DNA of 64,000 nucleotides from NCBI GenBank assembly GCA_025917655.1, contig CP084613.1, positions 2,916,001-2,980,000 of the forward strand, given 5' to 3'. The DNA comes from Chlorella sorokiniana. Lineage: Eukaryota > Chlorophyta > Trebouxiophyceae > Chlorellales > Chlorellaceae. Shown here in pieces: positions 19,521 through 30,416 of this stretch (positions within the stretch are counted from its first letter, which is position 1; each line of letters opens with the position of its first letter). A model generated the notes under the pieces. That model was not told the DNA's origin and did no database searches. It saw nothing but the letters and a program-made list of their open reading frames with translations. A program made the translations under genes and the position numbers.

Positions 19521-21942
19521 TCAGCCCCGAGGCACAGCCTGAGCTCGTTTGGCAGCACGTCGCCTTGGCCGTCCCGCTGCATCGCCCTCACCAGGCGGCG
19601 TGGCTGGCGCCACAGCACCATGTTCCGTTGCGTCTGCCTGTACCGCCCCCAAAACCTGCTTCTGGTCACTGCCACCGACAACAAACTCGCTGTCGCTGCC
19701 GCTGTCTGCCGCCTCCTCGCTGCCGCTGCCGCTGTCGCTGTCGCTGGCATGGGCCGCGCGCCGCTTGCTGCCGCCGCCCAGCGCAGGCACCTTGTCGCGG
19801 GTGGAGGCCAGCTCGGCGATGAAGAGGGCGTTGTGGGCCCAGCCAGCGTACGGCCCAAACCGCTGTTCAAGGGCAGCCTGCACCTCGCCGTGCACCTTCT
19901 TGGTGAGCGACTTGGAGCGCAGGTGCGGGGTGTAATACTTGCAGGCCAGCGCCCACACGTGGGTGTCCACTGCAACGTACAATGGGGCCGGAGGAGGGCG
20001 GGAGGGGTGGGGGTTGGCAGGCGGGGGTGCGAAGCGTCTGCAACGCAGTGAGGCAGCCCAGCGCGCAGCCCCGCAGCCTGCTCCAGGCAGAAGGCTCATG
20101 CAGGCCGGCTTGGGGCTGGGCTGGCTGCAGCGCGGAGCCCGCCCCACCCACCCGGGATGGCCTGGTGCTTGTCCAGCGAGAAGAGGGCGATGCAGGCGGC
20201 CACCTTGGGGCCGATGCCGGGCAGCGTGCACAGCGCATCAACCGCCTCTGCAGGCGCAGGCAGGGAGGCAGGGCAGTGCTGCCAGTCGACACGCGCGGGC
20301 AGCGGCATCCTGGGAGGCATCAGCAGGGTGGGCTTCATGCGGGCGGCGGTGTGGAGCTCACCCGTGTAAGGCACGCTCCGCAGCGCCAGCAGCCACGCCT
20401 CCCCGCCGCCGGGCTTCTCCAGCAGCTGCGCCACGCTGCCCGTGATGTACTTCGCCCTGCACGCGGCGGCGGCGTGAAGGCAGGCCATGCCGTGGACAGG
20501 GACGCCGCCCGCCAGCACCGGGCGCTGCGCAGGACCGATGCACATCCAGGGGTTGGGGCCACATCCGGCCCGATTCATTTCCCGGGCTGAGTCCAGGCCC
20601 CACTCCGCCCCACCTGTAGCCAAACCCGTCTGCTCGCAGCTCCTCCTCTGTCACCTCCGCCAGCTGCTCCAGGGTGGGGAAGGCATGCAGGGCCAGCTCG
20701 CCGGCCGCGCCTGCCGCAGCCGGAGTGGGCACCAGCGGCGTGCCGTGGCGGCGGCACAGCCGCTCCACCATGCCGTGTATGCGCTGGATGTGGTTGTTCT
20801 GGCTGCAGATGACTGCAGGGGGCGGACAGGGGATGCAGGTGGCAGGGAATTGGACGAGAGCAGACACAGGCCCCAGCCTGAGGGAGCCCGGCCGAGGCAA
20901 TCGCTGCCCTGCCGGGCGGCGGGGCCAGGCGGCAGCCAGCCATCGTAGGGGCGGCGGCAGGCCGCCACTCACAGCTGAACAGGCACTCCACGGGGTCCTG
21001 GCGCAGCATGCGCGCCTTGCAGGTGGGCCGAGACGTGGGCGTAGCGCGGGCAGGCGGCGCGCCAGGCAGGCGCCAGCTGGCTGAGGCACGTGCCCAGGCT
21101 GAAGTAGTCGGCCAGCGCAGCGGCGTCGCCGGCGGGCGCCAGCGGGCGCTGCGCGCCACCACGGCGTACTGCACGTCGTTTTCCATCTGGCGCAGGCGCA
21201 CCTGCGCAGGGTGTGTGGTGGGTGGGTGTGTTTGTGTGTTTGGGGGGGCGGCAGCCTTGAAGCAGGGCAGCCTCAACAGCATGGCGGCTCCCGGGTGCCG
21301 AGCGACCCCCAGGCCTGCTGCACCAGCGCCGCCAGCAACGGCGGGAATGCTGCATCCAGCGAGTCAGGCAGCGCAGCGCACCGCGCGCTGGCCTACGACG
21401 CCCGTGAACTCCAGCGGATCGTCGCCCGTCTGGCGCCAGCGGAACGACTGGCCTGTGAAGAGGGGCGGTGGGCAGCATGCTCGGCTGCACCCCAACAACT
21501 CTTCAGCGCCTAGCTGCCACATGGCAATGGCGTGTGCATGGGGACCCAGCGCACAAGTGTCAACCAGTTGAGGTGCCCATGCAGGTGGTGTGGCGCGGGC
21601 CTGAGACGCGCCTGTGGGCAGAGTCCACTCCAGCCGGAGCTCCTCAGCTGGGGCACCCAGCGAGTGCCACATCACCGCGTCCTCGTGCACGGAATCCATG
21701 TCGCGCTGAGCGTGTGCTGCGTTTGTGGCGGCGGCCCTGCTTGCGGCGACCACTGCCGGTGCGTGCGCAGAGGCGGCGGAGGCCGCTCGGGCGGCAAAGG
21801 CGGGAAGCGGCGGGGCGACCCTCCTGCTGCCGAGCCAGCCCCGTGAGCTGCTCGACACTGAGTTGCCTGAACTTTGAATGGCTACCTCACCGGATAAGGG
21901 CAGAAGAGGCTTCAAAGCAGAGCCCCAGCGTGCAGCTAGCAT
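19521..21942 (-). CDS. OGG1: 8-oxoguanine DNA glycosylase/AP lyase
   Basis: Bifunctional glycosylase that removes 8-oxoguanine opposite C and nicks the abasic site. The N-terminal domain has LRLEWTLPTG and QSFRWRQTGDDPLEFTGVVG. The HhH-GPD domain has LRQDPVECLFSC, ICSQNNHIQRIHGMVERLC and FPTLEQLAEVTEEELRADGF. Next is the helix-hairpin-helix LPGIGPKVAACIALFSLDKH, which contains the catalytic Lys, then VDTHVWALACKYY with the catalytic Asp. Starting at ATG 21942 gives an Ala/Ser/Arg-rich leader of about 80 residues before MDSVHEDAVMWHSLG, likely an organelle-targeting sequence; ATG at 21699 would give the short form. The tail after ELAS is Ser/Asp-rich, then basic, ending AKRAQAVPRG. The exon near 21010-21150 changes frame twice without an intron (one slip removes a GC pair from the codons for QGARMLRQDP). 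Divergent from the OEP61-like gene. Confidence 0.9.
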
Positions 21943-22386
21943 GGGGAAGACATGGTGGTTGCAGGTGCAGGGTAATTGCGCAGAATGACTTTGCAACGAC
22001 AGTGATGTAGTGCAGGCTCGATCAGCATCATGGTCGCTGTGCGCAGGTCTTGCAGTACACTCCTGACTCTTGAGGCACAGGCTCAATCAATGTCAGCGCA
22101 AGTCTTCAATGATCATGTTATTTGAATCATCCATTTGAGCAGGGTCAGTTCTCAGCATTCACCTGCTTGTCTGCGGAACTTGTTCACGGCGCGTTCAAGC
22201 TGACTGTGCTCCCATCATCGCCATTACGCAATCGCATACAGCAGTCCACAGTGAGTGGGTGGCGATCGGGGTTCTGCACTTGGGCGTGGTGTTGTTGGCG
22301 GCTGCACCACCGCCGCCCGCTCAGTTGCCACTGCAGAACGGCGTCAGTGAGTGGCATCGGACCTTTGAGACGGACAGGTTGACAGC
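21943..22386. promoter_or_regulatory. divergent promoter region
   Basis: 444 bases between OGG1 (-) and the OEP61-like gene (+). An AT-rich run (CATGTTATTTGAATCATCC) lies near 22113. No defined motif is visible. Confidence 0.35.
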
Positions 22387-25300
22387 ATGATGAATCCAGA
22401 AATGATGAAGATGGTGCGTGAGCCATGGTCCCTTGTCTGAGGTTGAGCTGTTTGCCTAAAGCCACGGCGCTTGCTTGGCCGAACGCACCGCAGCAGCACG
22501 ATGGCGGCGCTCATGTTTCCGCGCTGCGCTGCCCGCAGGCATCAGACATGATGTCCAAGATGACGCCAGAGCAGCTGGCAGAGATGCAGCGCATGGCGGC
22601 CAGCATGCCCCTGACATGATGCAGCGCGCCATGGCTCAGATGGGCAGCGCCACCCGGACCAGCTGGCGCAGATGCAGCGCATGACGGCTGGCTTGACGGG
22701 CGAGCAGCTGACCAGCCAGGCAGCCGCCAGCATGGGCGCGGCGTCCGCGGCGGGGGCGGCAGCAGGCCGACTCAGCGGCGGCTGCGCTCAAGGCCGAGGG
22801 CAACCGCCTGCACGGCCTGCGCCAGTTCAGCGAGGCGGCGGAGAAGTACCGCCTGGCCCTGGACAGCCTGCAGGGTGGGGCCCGCCGCTCAGTGCGGCTG
22901 CCTTTCCTGCACGCACTAGGGGGCGCAGCATGTGTGCCGAAACGCTGGGATGGCTGGTACCACCACACACAGCTTCCATTGCACAACAGGCGCCGCTCCC
23001 CTGCCCGCCCCCGCTGCAGGCCAGGCCAGCCCCAGGCACGCGAGCTGCGCATCAGCTGCCAGTCCAACCTGGCTTCCTGCCACCTGCAGCTGGAACGGTG
23101 GCAGGAGTGCGTGGATGTTTGCGGCGCCGTGCTGGCGGCGGACCCCAACAACCGCAAGGCGCTCTACCGCAGGGGTGAGGCGGAGCGCAGGGGAGGGCAG
23201 CTGGGCAAGAGGAGCACCGAGGGGATGGGGGGGGACATCTGCGCAGGTGTGAGGTTTGAAGGCTGGGAGGTGTGGTTTGGTGGGGATAGAGGGGGAAGAA
23301 AGGTGGGGCTGAGGGTCGCTTAGATGCGTTACAGGATGCCGCAACCCCCAGAGCTTGGCCCACCTGCACCTCCCCTTTCGTTCCCTTGCGGCTGCTGCCC
23401 CGCAGGCCAAGCGCTGTGCGCGCTGGGGCGGTGCGAGGGCGCTGTGGCAGACCTGCGTGCCGCCGTGCGGCTGTCGCCCGAGAGCGAGAAGGAGCTGGTC
23501 GGGGAGAAGCTGGCGGAGGCACAGCAGAAGCTGCGCCAGGCTTCACAGGGTGGGCCGCCGCCGCCGCCGTGCGGGTGGGCTGGGCTGGTGGTGTCAGGCT
23601 GCATGCAGCCGCAGGCTGGGCGGCGCCTGCGAGCAGCACATGCGCCATGCGACGCATCATTCACCTGCAGGCCTCAAATCCTGCACTTGTGCACGCCCGC
23701 CCCCCTTGCAGGTGTGGTGATCGAGGAGGTGACTGAGCCGGCGGCGGCGGATGAGCAGCCCCCAGCGGCTGCACCTGCGGCTGCGCCGGCAGAGGCCCAG
23801 GAGGGTGTGGCCCAGTCAGACGCAGACGATGACGTGCCGCCGCTGGAGGCTGCCGGGAGGGCGCCACCTGCGGGCCGCAGCGCCGCCGCCGCCACCGCGC
23901 AGCCCTTGGTGCCGCCGGGTGTGGACACAGACCGCATGCGGCAGTCGGCGGCGATGCTGCAGGTGTGGCGCTGGTGCCGCTGTTGCTGCAGGGGCTGCTG
24001 AGCTGTGCAGCTGGCCTCTCCTGTTGGGTGCTTCTAGCCGCCACCCTCCCCCTGCCTCCTCCCCCTGCCCCCACGCGGCAGACCAACCCTGCCATGGCGC
24101 GCCAGGCAGCCGAGGCCATGGCCAGCATGAGCGATGAGCAGATTGCGGCGCTGGCGGCGCAGAGCGGCATGCCAGGCCTGACCCCGAAATGGCCAAGCAG
24201 GCGGCGGCCATGATGCGCGCCATGCCCGAGCAGCAGCTGTCGGCCATTGCCGCGCAGGCCAGCGCGGCGGGGGCCTTCCCGCGGCACCACTCCCCCACTG
24301 CGGCGGCCCCCACTGCCGCGGCTGCCTCCGCCGTCGCTGCAGCCGGCACCGCTGCCGATGCTGCATTGGCGAGCGGGTCGGCAGCAGCGTCCGGCAGCGC
24401 CGACCAGATGGCTGCTGCGGCTGAGGCGATGAAGCGCAACCCCGAGATGATGAAGCAGGCTGCCGCCATGATGGAGGGCATGAGCGAGGAGCAGCTGCGG
24501 GGCATGGCGGCGATGATGCCCGGGGCGGAGGCATGCAGGTGCGACGCACCCGCAGCCCTCCCTTTCTCAGCACAGCGCACAAAGCGCGCCGGCAGCGCCC
24601 TGCCAGCACCTCCGGTGGCAGGGTTTGGCCGTGCTTGGCGTGCCTGCTCCACAGCCTGGCCCACCCTGCGTGTGCCCCCGGCCCCCTCATTCAGGTGGAC
24701 CCTGCCCAAATGAAGATGGCTGCCAAGATGATGGCGGGCATGAGCCCGGAAGACATGGAGCGCATGACGCGCATGGCGGCCGGCATGGGCGTCGCGCCGC
24801 CCGGCGGCGCAGCAGCTGCTGCAGCGGGCTCTGCCTCAGGCGGCGCTGCGGCTGGCGGCGCTGCAGCAGGGCTGGACCCTTCCGCGCTGCCTGCAGACTT
24901 GGCTGGCAACCTGCGGCAGCGCATGCAAGACCCGGAGATGCTGCGCATGATGAAGGTCAGTGGGGTCGCTGTGCTGCTGGGGCCACCGCTGCTGCCCTAG
25001 CAGTGGCAGCCTGCTACTGCCAGGGCAGCAGTGCCCGTAAGCTTCCGAAGCGCCTGCTGCCGGCACTGCACGGCTCGCTGCTGCCGCACTGCAGTGAGTG
25101 CGCCTACGTCCTGCTGCAGAGCATGATGAAGGGGATGGACCCTGCCCAGCTGTCTGAGATGATGCGTGCCAGCGGGCTCAGCGTGACGCCCGACCAGGCA
25201 GCCAAGATGGTGGACCAGCTTGACAGGGTGTCGGGTGGGGGCCAGCATTTCTCTGCGCTCTTACTCGATCGTCTTTCTATGGGGGGGTCCCGGCGATGGC

Positions 25301-25532
25301 TGGTGGAAACCCCCTTTGCACCGCCTCCTGACCACGCGCCCCACTCATGCTTGCCGTTTGTATTTGCGCAGACAAGCAGCTGGAGTTGATCGCACGGCTG
25401 ATGAGCTACGTGAACGCGGTGCTCAACGCATACCGCCGAGCCAGGGACTGGGTGTTCAGCCAGGGCGCGCTGGCGCTGGCCGTCCTGGTGCTGCTGGCCG
25501 CCCTGCTGCTGCGCTGGCTCGGCTGGGTGTAG
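22387..25532 (+). CDS. OEP61/TPR7-like tail-anchored TPR co-chaperone
   Basis: TPR protein with a C-terminal membrane anchor. In plants OEP61/TPR7 sits in the chloroplast outer envelope or ER and receives Hsp70-bound precursor proteins. Start MMNPEMMKM (ATG 22387) and MMSKMTPEQLAEMQRMAAS match the Met-rich family start. TPR helices follow: ALKAEGNRLHGLRQFSEAAE, SNLASCHLQLERWQECVDVC, AADPNNRKALYRRG and QALCALGRCEGAVADLRAAV. Then come several Met-rich, STI1-like segments (NPAMARQAAEAMASMSDEQI, MAKQAAAMMRAMPEQQLSAI, RNPEMMKQAAAMMEGMSEEQ, MKMAAKMMAGMSPEDMERMT, DPEMLRMMK, MMKGMDPAQLSEMMR), more than I would expect. The end is ELIARLMSYVNAVLNAYRRA plus a membrane span (ALALAVLVLLAALLLRWLG) and WV. 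About ten exons; TAG 25530-25532. Frame slips occur near 22615, 22760 and 24185. Confidence 0.82.
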
Positions 25533-26140
25533 CCCAGGCGGGCAGAGCCGCGCTGGGTGGTGTCAAGCCTGTAAGATCCGCTGCATTGGCTGATGTGGGT
25601 GTCAGTGTAACCCGATCCAACACACGCATTCGCAGAGCAAATGCCCCACTGCGCCGACGGACACCTGGAGGCGTAGCGCTGCTGCTCGCCACCATCATTG
25701 CATCTGGCAATGCACAACTCGTCCAGATCTATCACCAACTGCTCATACATGCCCGTTATCACACCTTTTTCGTTTCTGTGCGAGTGCAGCGAGGAAGCTC
25801 TTCGCCGCCCAGGTTGCAGGCGTTCCCCGCTGGGACGTCGATTGGAATCGAAAGTGGCAGGTTAAGCAAGAGTTTCTGAATTGAAAGCAAGGGTCACGCG
25901 AGTTGTCGAGAGCGGAGGACCAGAAGCAGAGCAGTGAGAAGAAGGCAAGCCTGTGCCTTTGGAGCAAAGGGCTCCTGGTCGATGCATCTTGCAGTAACGC
26001 CGTCCGTTCACCGCCAAGTCCAGAAAGGTCCCCTGGCGCTGCCGCCGCCTCCCGCCACAGGCTCCCCAGTGTGGGCCCACACAGGGGAGGGCTGCCCATT
26101 CCCTTGCAGGCCACATTAAGAGCCAGGAACCCAGCCAACT
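25533..26140. other. tandem intergenic stretch
   Basis: 3' UTR of the OEP61-like gene followed by the promoter and 5' UTR of the ABC transporter gene, both plus strand. It is AT-richer near 25740-25900. No additional gene is seen. Confidence 0.4.
25570..25574 (+). terminator. likely TGTAA poly(A) signal of the OEP61-like gene
   Basis: TGTAA lies 38 bases after the stop codon at 25532, in good position for the chlorophyte poly(A) signal. Confidence 0.5.
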
Positions 26141-29100
26141 ATGCGGGCGTTGGCGGGCCTGTGGCTCACATGGCTGGTCAAGCTGGGCGTCACAACGACG
26201 GCGGCGCTGTACCCCCTGCGCGGCAGCCTCTGGCGCCTGCAGCACTTCCAGGACCTGGCCCAGCTCTACTCGCTGGCCAACAGCAACCTGGACGTGTGGC
26301 TGCTGGCCCTGACCCACACGGCGGTGGTGGGCATGCTGCTGAGCCGCGTGGCGGCGCCGCGACGGCGCTTCAGCGGCCTCGTGATCCCCCGCCCTACACC
26401 AAGGCGAGGCAGCAGCTGCGTGGTCATGGATCCTCTGTCCACTCTGCCTAATCCGCGGCCAAGCTCACATGCTGGGTGCAGCGGTTGGAAGCTCACCTCG
26501 TCCCCGCATGCATGCAGTCCTCCCGCGGCGTGTCGTGGAGCTGCACGCTGGTGCAGCTGCTGCTGCTGGGCAAGGCGGTGGCGGTGGCGGTGGCGGGGGA
26601 GGAGCGGCTGCTGCCGCCCAGCCCAGGGGACCCGGCGGCGCAGCGCGGCGAGGCGGGCCTGCTCTGCATTTACTCCGCGCTGCTCACCTGCCTGCTCTGC
26701 TCCTTTGCCGAGGGCTGGCTGGGGCAGCACCTGGTGGCCGCCTGGCGCAAGCAGCACGAGGCGGGGGAGGAGGCGGCGGCGGGGCCCCGCGGCGCGGCAG
26801 CCGCTGCTGGCCAAGGGCGGGGGGCGCGCGAGGCGGGCAGCGCCACCATCCCCGAGCTCCTCCGCCTCTCCGCCCCCGACGCACCCCTCCTCTTCCTCGC
26901 CTTCACCGCCGGCGCTGCGGCGGCCCTGGGCCAGGCAAGCCGCGCTGGCTGCGTGATGCGGCGGCGATGTCCAGGCCCACGCCCCGCCTCGTACTGCCAC
27001 GCCCAACACAGTTCTTTTCGCCACGGGGCCTCGCCCTGTCCTAATGCTGCCCCCGCTTGCCATCCCTGCGTCCTTGCCCCCTGCCGCCCATGTTTCCCTG
27101 CAGGCCCTCATCCCCTTCTACACGGGCGCATCATCGACTATGCCAGCATAGACCCGGACCGCGCCGCCTTCCGCAACACCACGCTGAAGATGCTGGGCGT
27201 GGCGCTGGGCTGCGCCATCTTCACCGGCATCCGCGGAGGCCTGTTCACGGTGGGCGGGTGCCGCGCCCACCCAGGGGGTTCAGGGGCATAGAGGGGTGGG
27301 GGCGGGGGGTGGGGTTGGGGGCCAGCCTGGCTGCCTGCACAGCGCTCCCCTGTTGCCGCTGACGTGGGCTGGGCGCGGTGGCTGCCGCTGCGCAGTGGCC
27401 ATGACGCGGCTGAACGTGCGCCTGCGCCAGAAGCTGTTCGCCTCCCTTATGCACCAGGTGAGCGCCGCCGCACAGCCAGCCTCTCACAGGCCCCGCGTGC
27501 AGCGTGCATGCCAGCGGACGGGGCCGGTTGCCCTGGCACGCTAGGTCGGCAGGCTGCCCAGCTGGGCCCCAGCTGCTGCCCGCAGGACGCCGCCTTCTTC
27601 GACACCACCAAGACGGGAGGTGACGAGCCGGCTGTCGGCGGACACCACCACCGTCTCCGACTCCACCTGCCTCAACCTCAACGTGCTGCTGCGCTCGGCC
27701 ACCCAGGCCGCCATCGTGCTGGCCTTCATGTTCTCAGCCTCCTGGCGCCTCACCGTCGTCACCTTCGTCATGATCCCGCTGGTCCTCGCCATCTGCAAGG
27801 TGCAGGGCTGCCCTGCACCAGGGGGGCAGCGCTGGCCGCAGCCTTGGCTGAGCCAGCGCCCTCACGCACCCCCGGCCCTCCAGGTGTACGGCGCGTACTA
27901 TCGCCGCATGAGTAAGCGTGTGCAGGCTGAGCTGGCCGAGGCGAACAGCGTGGCGGAGGAGGCGCTGTCGTCGATGACCACGGTGAAGGCGCACGCCGCC
28001 GAGGAGTCCACCAAGGCGGCCTACGCCGACAGGCTGCGCCGCTTCTACTCGCTGCAGCAGCGGTGGGGCGCCCTGCGCGGGAATGCGGGGCTCAGAGGGG
28101 TGGGGCTGCCCGCGTGTGGTGGCAGCCCTGCGGGTGTTCCTGGGGAGACGGTGTGTGCTTGATCTCCTCGCACGGCTCCCCGCCGCTGCTCCCGCGCCGC
28201 CGCGGCACGCTGGCAACTAGGCCGTCCCCCTTTCCCTCACGTTGCAGTGAGGCGGTTGCGTACGCAATTTACATGGCCACTAATACTTTTTGAGCGCCGC
28301 GGTGGTGGCTGGGGTGCTCTTCTATGGCGGCACCCTCGTGCTGCATGGCTCCATGAGCGCCGGCGCCCTCGTCTCCTTCATGCTCTTCCAGCAGAGCCTC
28401 AGCGCCGCCTTCCAGGTGGGCAGGCAGCCAGCTGGGTGCGGGGCCGGTGTGCGAGCCCCGCACACGCTCGCTCTTGCCTGTCCTCGCCTGGGCCGGCACA
28501 CCCTGCACCGCACCGCTCACCTGCCTGGCCTGGCTGCTTACCCGGGCCCCCCGCTGCGCAGGCGCTGGGCGACGTCTTCTCCTCGCTGTCCGCCGCCGTG
28601 GGTGCCGCCGACAAGGTGGTGGAGTTGATGCGGCGGCGGCCGGGCGTGTCTGACGACGGCGCCCTGGTGCCAGGCAGCTTCGCCGGCAGGCTGGAGCTGC
28701 GGGACGTTGTGTTCCACTACCCTGCGCGCCCCGCCCAGCGCGTGCTGCACGGGCTGAGCCTGGTGGTGCAGCCGGGGGAGGTGGTGGCCCTGGTGGGGCC
28801 CAGCGGCGGCGGCAAGAGCTCCATCGTCAAGCTGCTGCAGCGCTTCTACCTGCCAGACGAGGGGGGGGCCGCCGCCGCGGCCCAGCTGTGTGTGTGTGTG
28901 TGTGTGGGGGGGGACTGGTGGAGACGACATGGGTCGCTGTGTGGGCGACGATGCTTGATGGCTTGCTGCAACAAACTGCAGCAATGGTATTTACCGGGAA
29001 GGAAGGACGGGCGCTGACCAGCCGCTGACTGAGGAGTGGTGCGCCTGCTCAGCCGGCGCGCGCCGGCTGCTGAGCCCGGCTTTCTCGCCGCCGCCGCCGC

Positions 29101-30141
29101 CGCCCCTGGCTTTGTGTGCAGGCTCGGTGCTGATTGACGACCGCCCGGTGGGGAGTACAGCCGCAAGTGGCTCAAGCAGCGGGTGGCGCTGGTCAGCCAG
29201 GAGCCTGTGCTGTACGCGCGCAGCATACGCAGGTGAGGCTGAGGGTGGGTGGGGGCTGGTGGTGGAGCGGTGGGGCCAGGCGAAGGGTCGTGGATGAGTT
29301 GAGGGTGGGCGCTGGGTGGAGAAGGAGGCTCAGACGTGTCACTCTGCAGGAAACTGTGCTCCGGGACGTCCCCCCACCCGCTTGTTGCGCCCCCCGGCAC
29401 ACCCCAGGAACATCCTGTACGGGCTTGAGGAGGAGGACGGGCTGCACCCCTCAGAAGTGCCCAGCCAGGCCGACGTGGAGGAGGCGGCACGGTGGGCGCG
29501 CCTCGCGCTCCCTGCACGCCTGCAGCCTGAGCATGCCCGCCGTACGAGCCTTCGGTTGGTGCCCACAGCCTGCACCCCTTCTACCCCCCCAGGCTGGCCA
29601 ACGCCCACGACTTCATCGCCGCCCTGCCCGAGGGATACGACACAGAGTGCGGCGAGAAGGGGGTGCAGCTCAGGTGGGCAGCGCAGCGTTGCCGCCGCCG
29701 CCAGCCCGCCGCCGACGCCCTGTTGTGCCGCCTGCCGCCGACGGCCTGGCCTCCCGCCTGCCGCCTGCTGCAGCGGCGGCCAGAAGCAGCGCATCGCGAT
29801 AGCGCGCGCCCTGGTGCGCCGCCCCTCGGTGCTGCTGCTGGACGAGGCGACGTCTGCGCTGGACGCGGACAGCGAGGCTGTGGTGCAGGAGGCGCTGGAC
29901 CGCACGATGAAGAGCCGCACGGTGCTGGTCATCGCGCACCGCCTGTCCACGGTGCAGGACGCGCAGCGCATCGCGGTGGTGTCCGGGGGCGCCTGGCGGA
30001 GCAGGGCAGCCACGAGCAGCTGCTGGAGGCGGGGGCCTGTACGCCAGCCTGGTGCGGCGCCAGCTCGCCCGCGCACCCTCCGCCGCCAGCCTGCGCCCCT
30101 CCAGCAGCACTGCATCGCTGGCCGGCGGGCAGCAGCCCTAG
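26141..30141 (+). CDS. half-size ABC transporter, TAP/ABCB type
   Basis: One membrane domain plus one nucleotide-binding domain, related to plant TAP-like ABCB and animal TAP/TAPL peptide exporters; it should work as a dimer. The N-terminal 190 residues are an extra hydrophobic region ([40 protein letters not shown]). The core domain follows ([60 protein letters not shown]). The ATPase has Walker [10 protein letters not shown] (about 28797), Q-loop [13 protein letters not shown], and signature LSGGQKQR with its codons split by an intron (about 29673-29771). Walker B is [12 protein letters not shown] and the H-loop is IAHRLS. The tail ends [11 protein letters not shown] at TAG 30139-30141. At least four frame slips: 27617 (TGEVTSRLS), 28285 (a T run giving a false stop in NTFLSAAVV), 29150 and 30045. 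A TG run lies in an intron at 28887-28906. Confidence 0.92.
28887..28906 (+). repeat. (TG)10 microsatellite
   Basis: Pure TG run in an intron of the ABC transporter gene, right after the Walker A exon and followed by a G run. Confidence 0.9.
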
Positions 30142-30304
30142 CGGGGCAGGCAAGGAGGGGCGGCGCCCCACCCAGGCTGCGCAAGGTGTCAAGGCCGCCC
30201 CTGCCGCCCTCTTTAGGCCTGCCCCTGCAGCCCTCCCAATCCCGCCGCCCTCAACCCCGTGGCCTGGGCCTGATGTGCATCTGCCGCACCCGCCTGGCCC
30301 CTTT

Positions 30305-30309
30305 TGTAA
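30305..30309 (+). terminator. likely TGTAA poly(A) signal of the ABC transporter
   Basis: TGTAA lies 164 bases after the ABC stop codon and 38 bases from the opposite-strand signal of COG8. Confidence 0.5.
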
Positions 30310-30346
30310 CCCCAACTGAAAGACGACGACCCGGCAGCCTGCCTTC

Positions 30347-30351
30347 TTACA
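30347..30351 (-). terminator. likely TGTAA poly(A) signal of COG8
   Basis: TTACA on the plus strand, TGTAA on the minus strand, 66 bases past the COG8 stop at 30417. Confidence 0.5.
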
Positions 30352-30416
30352 AGGCTGACCAGCAATGCATCGGCAAGCAAACATGCTGCAGCTCATCTCG
30401 CGTGTGAGAGCCCGCC

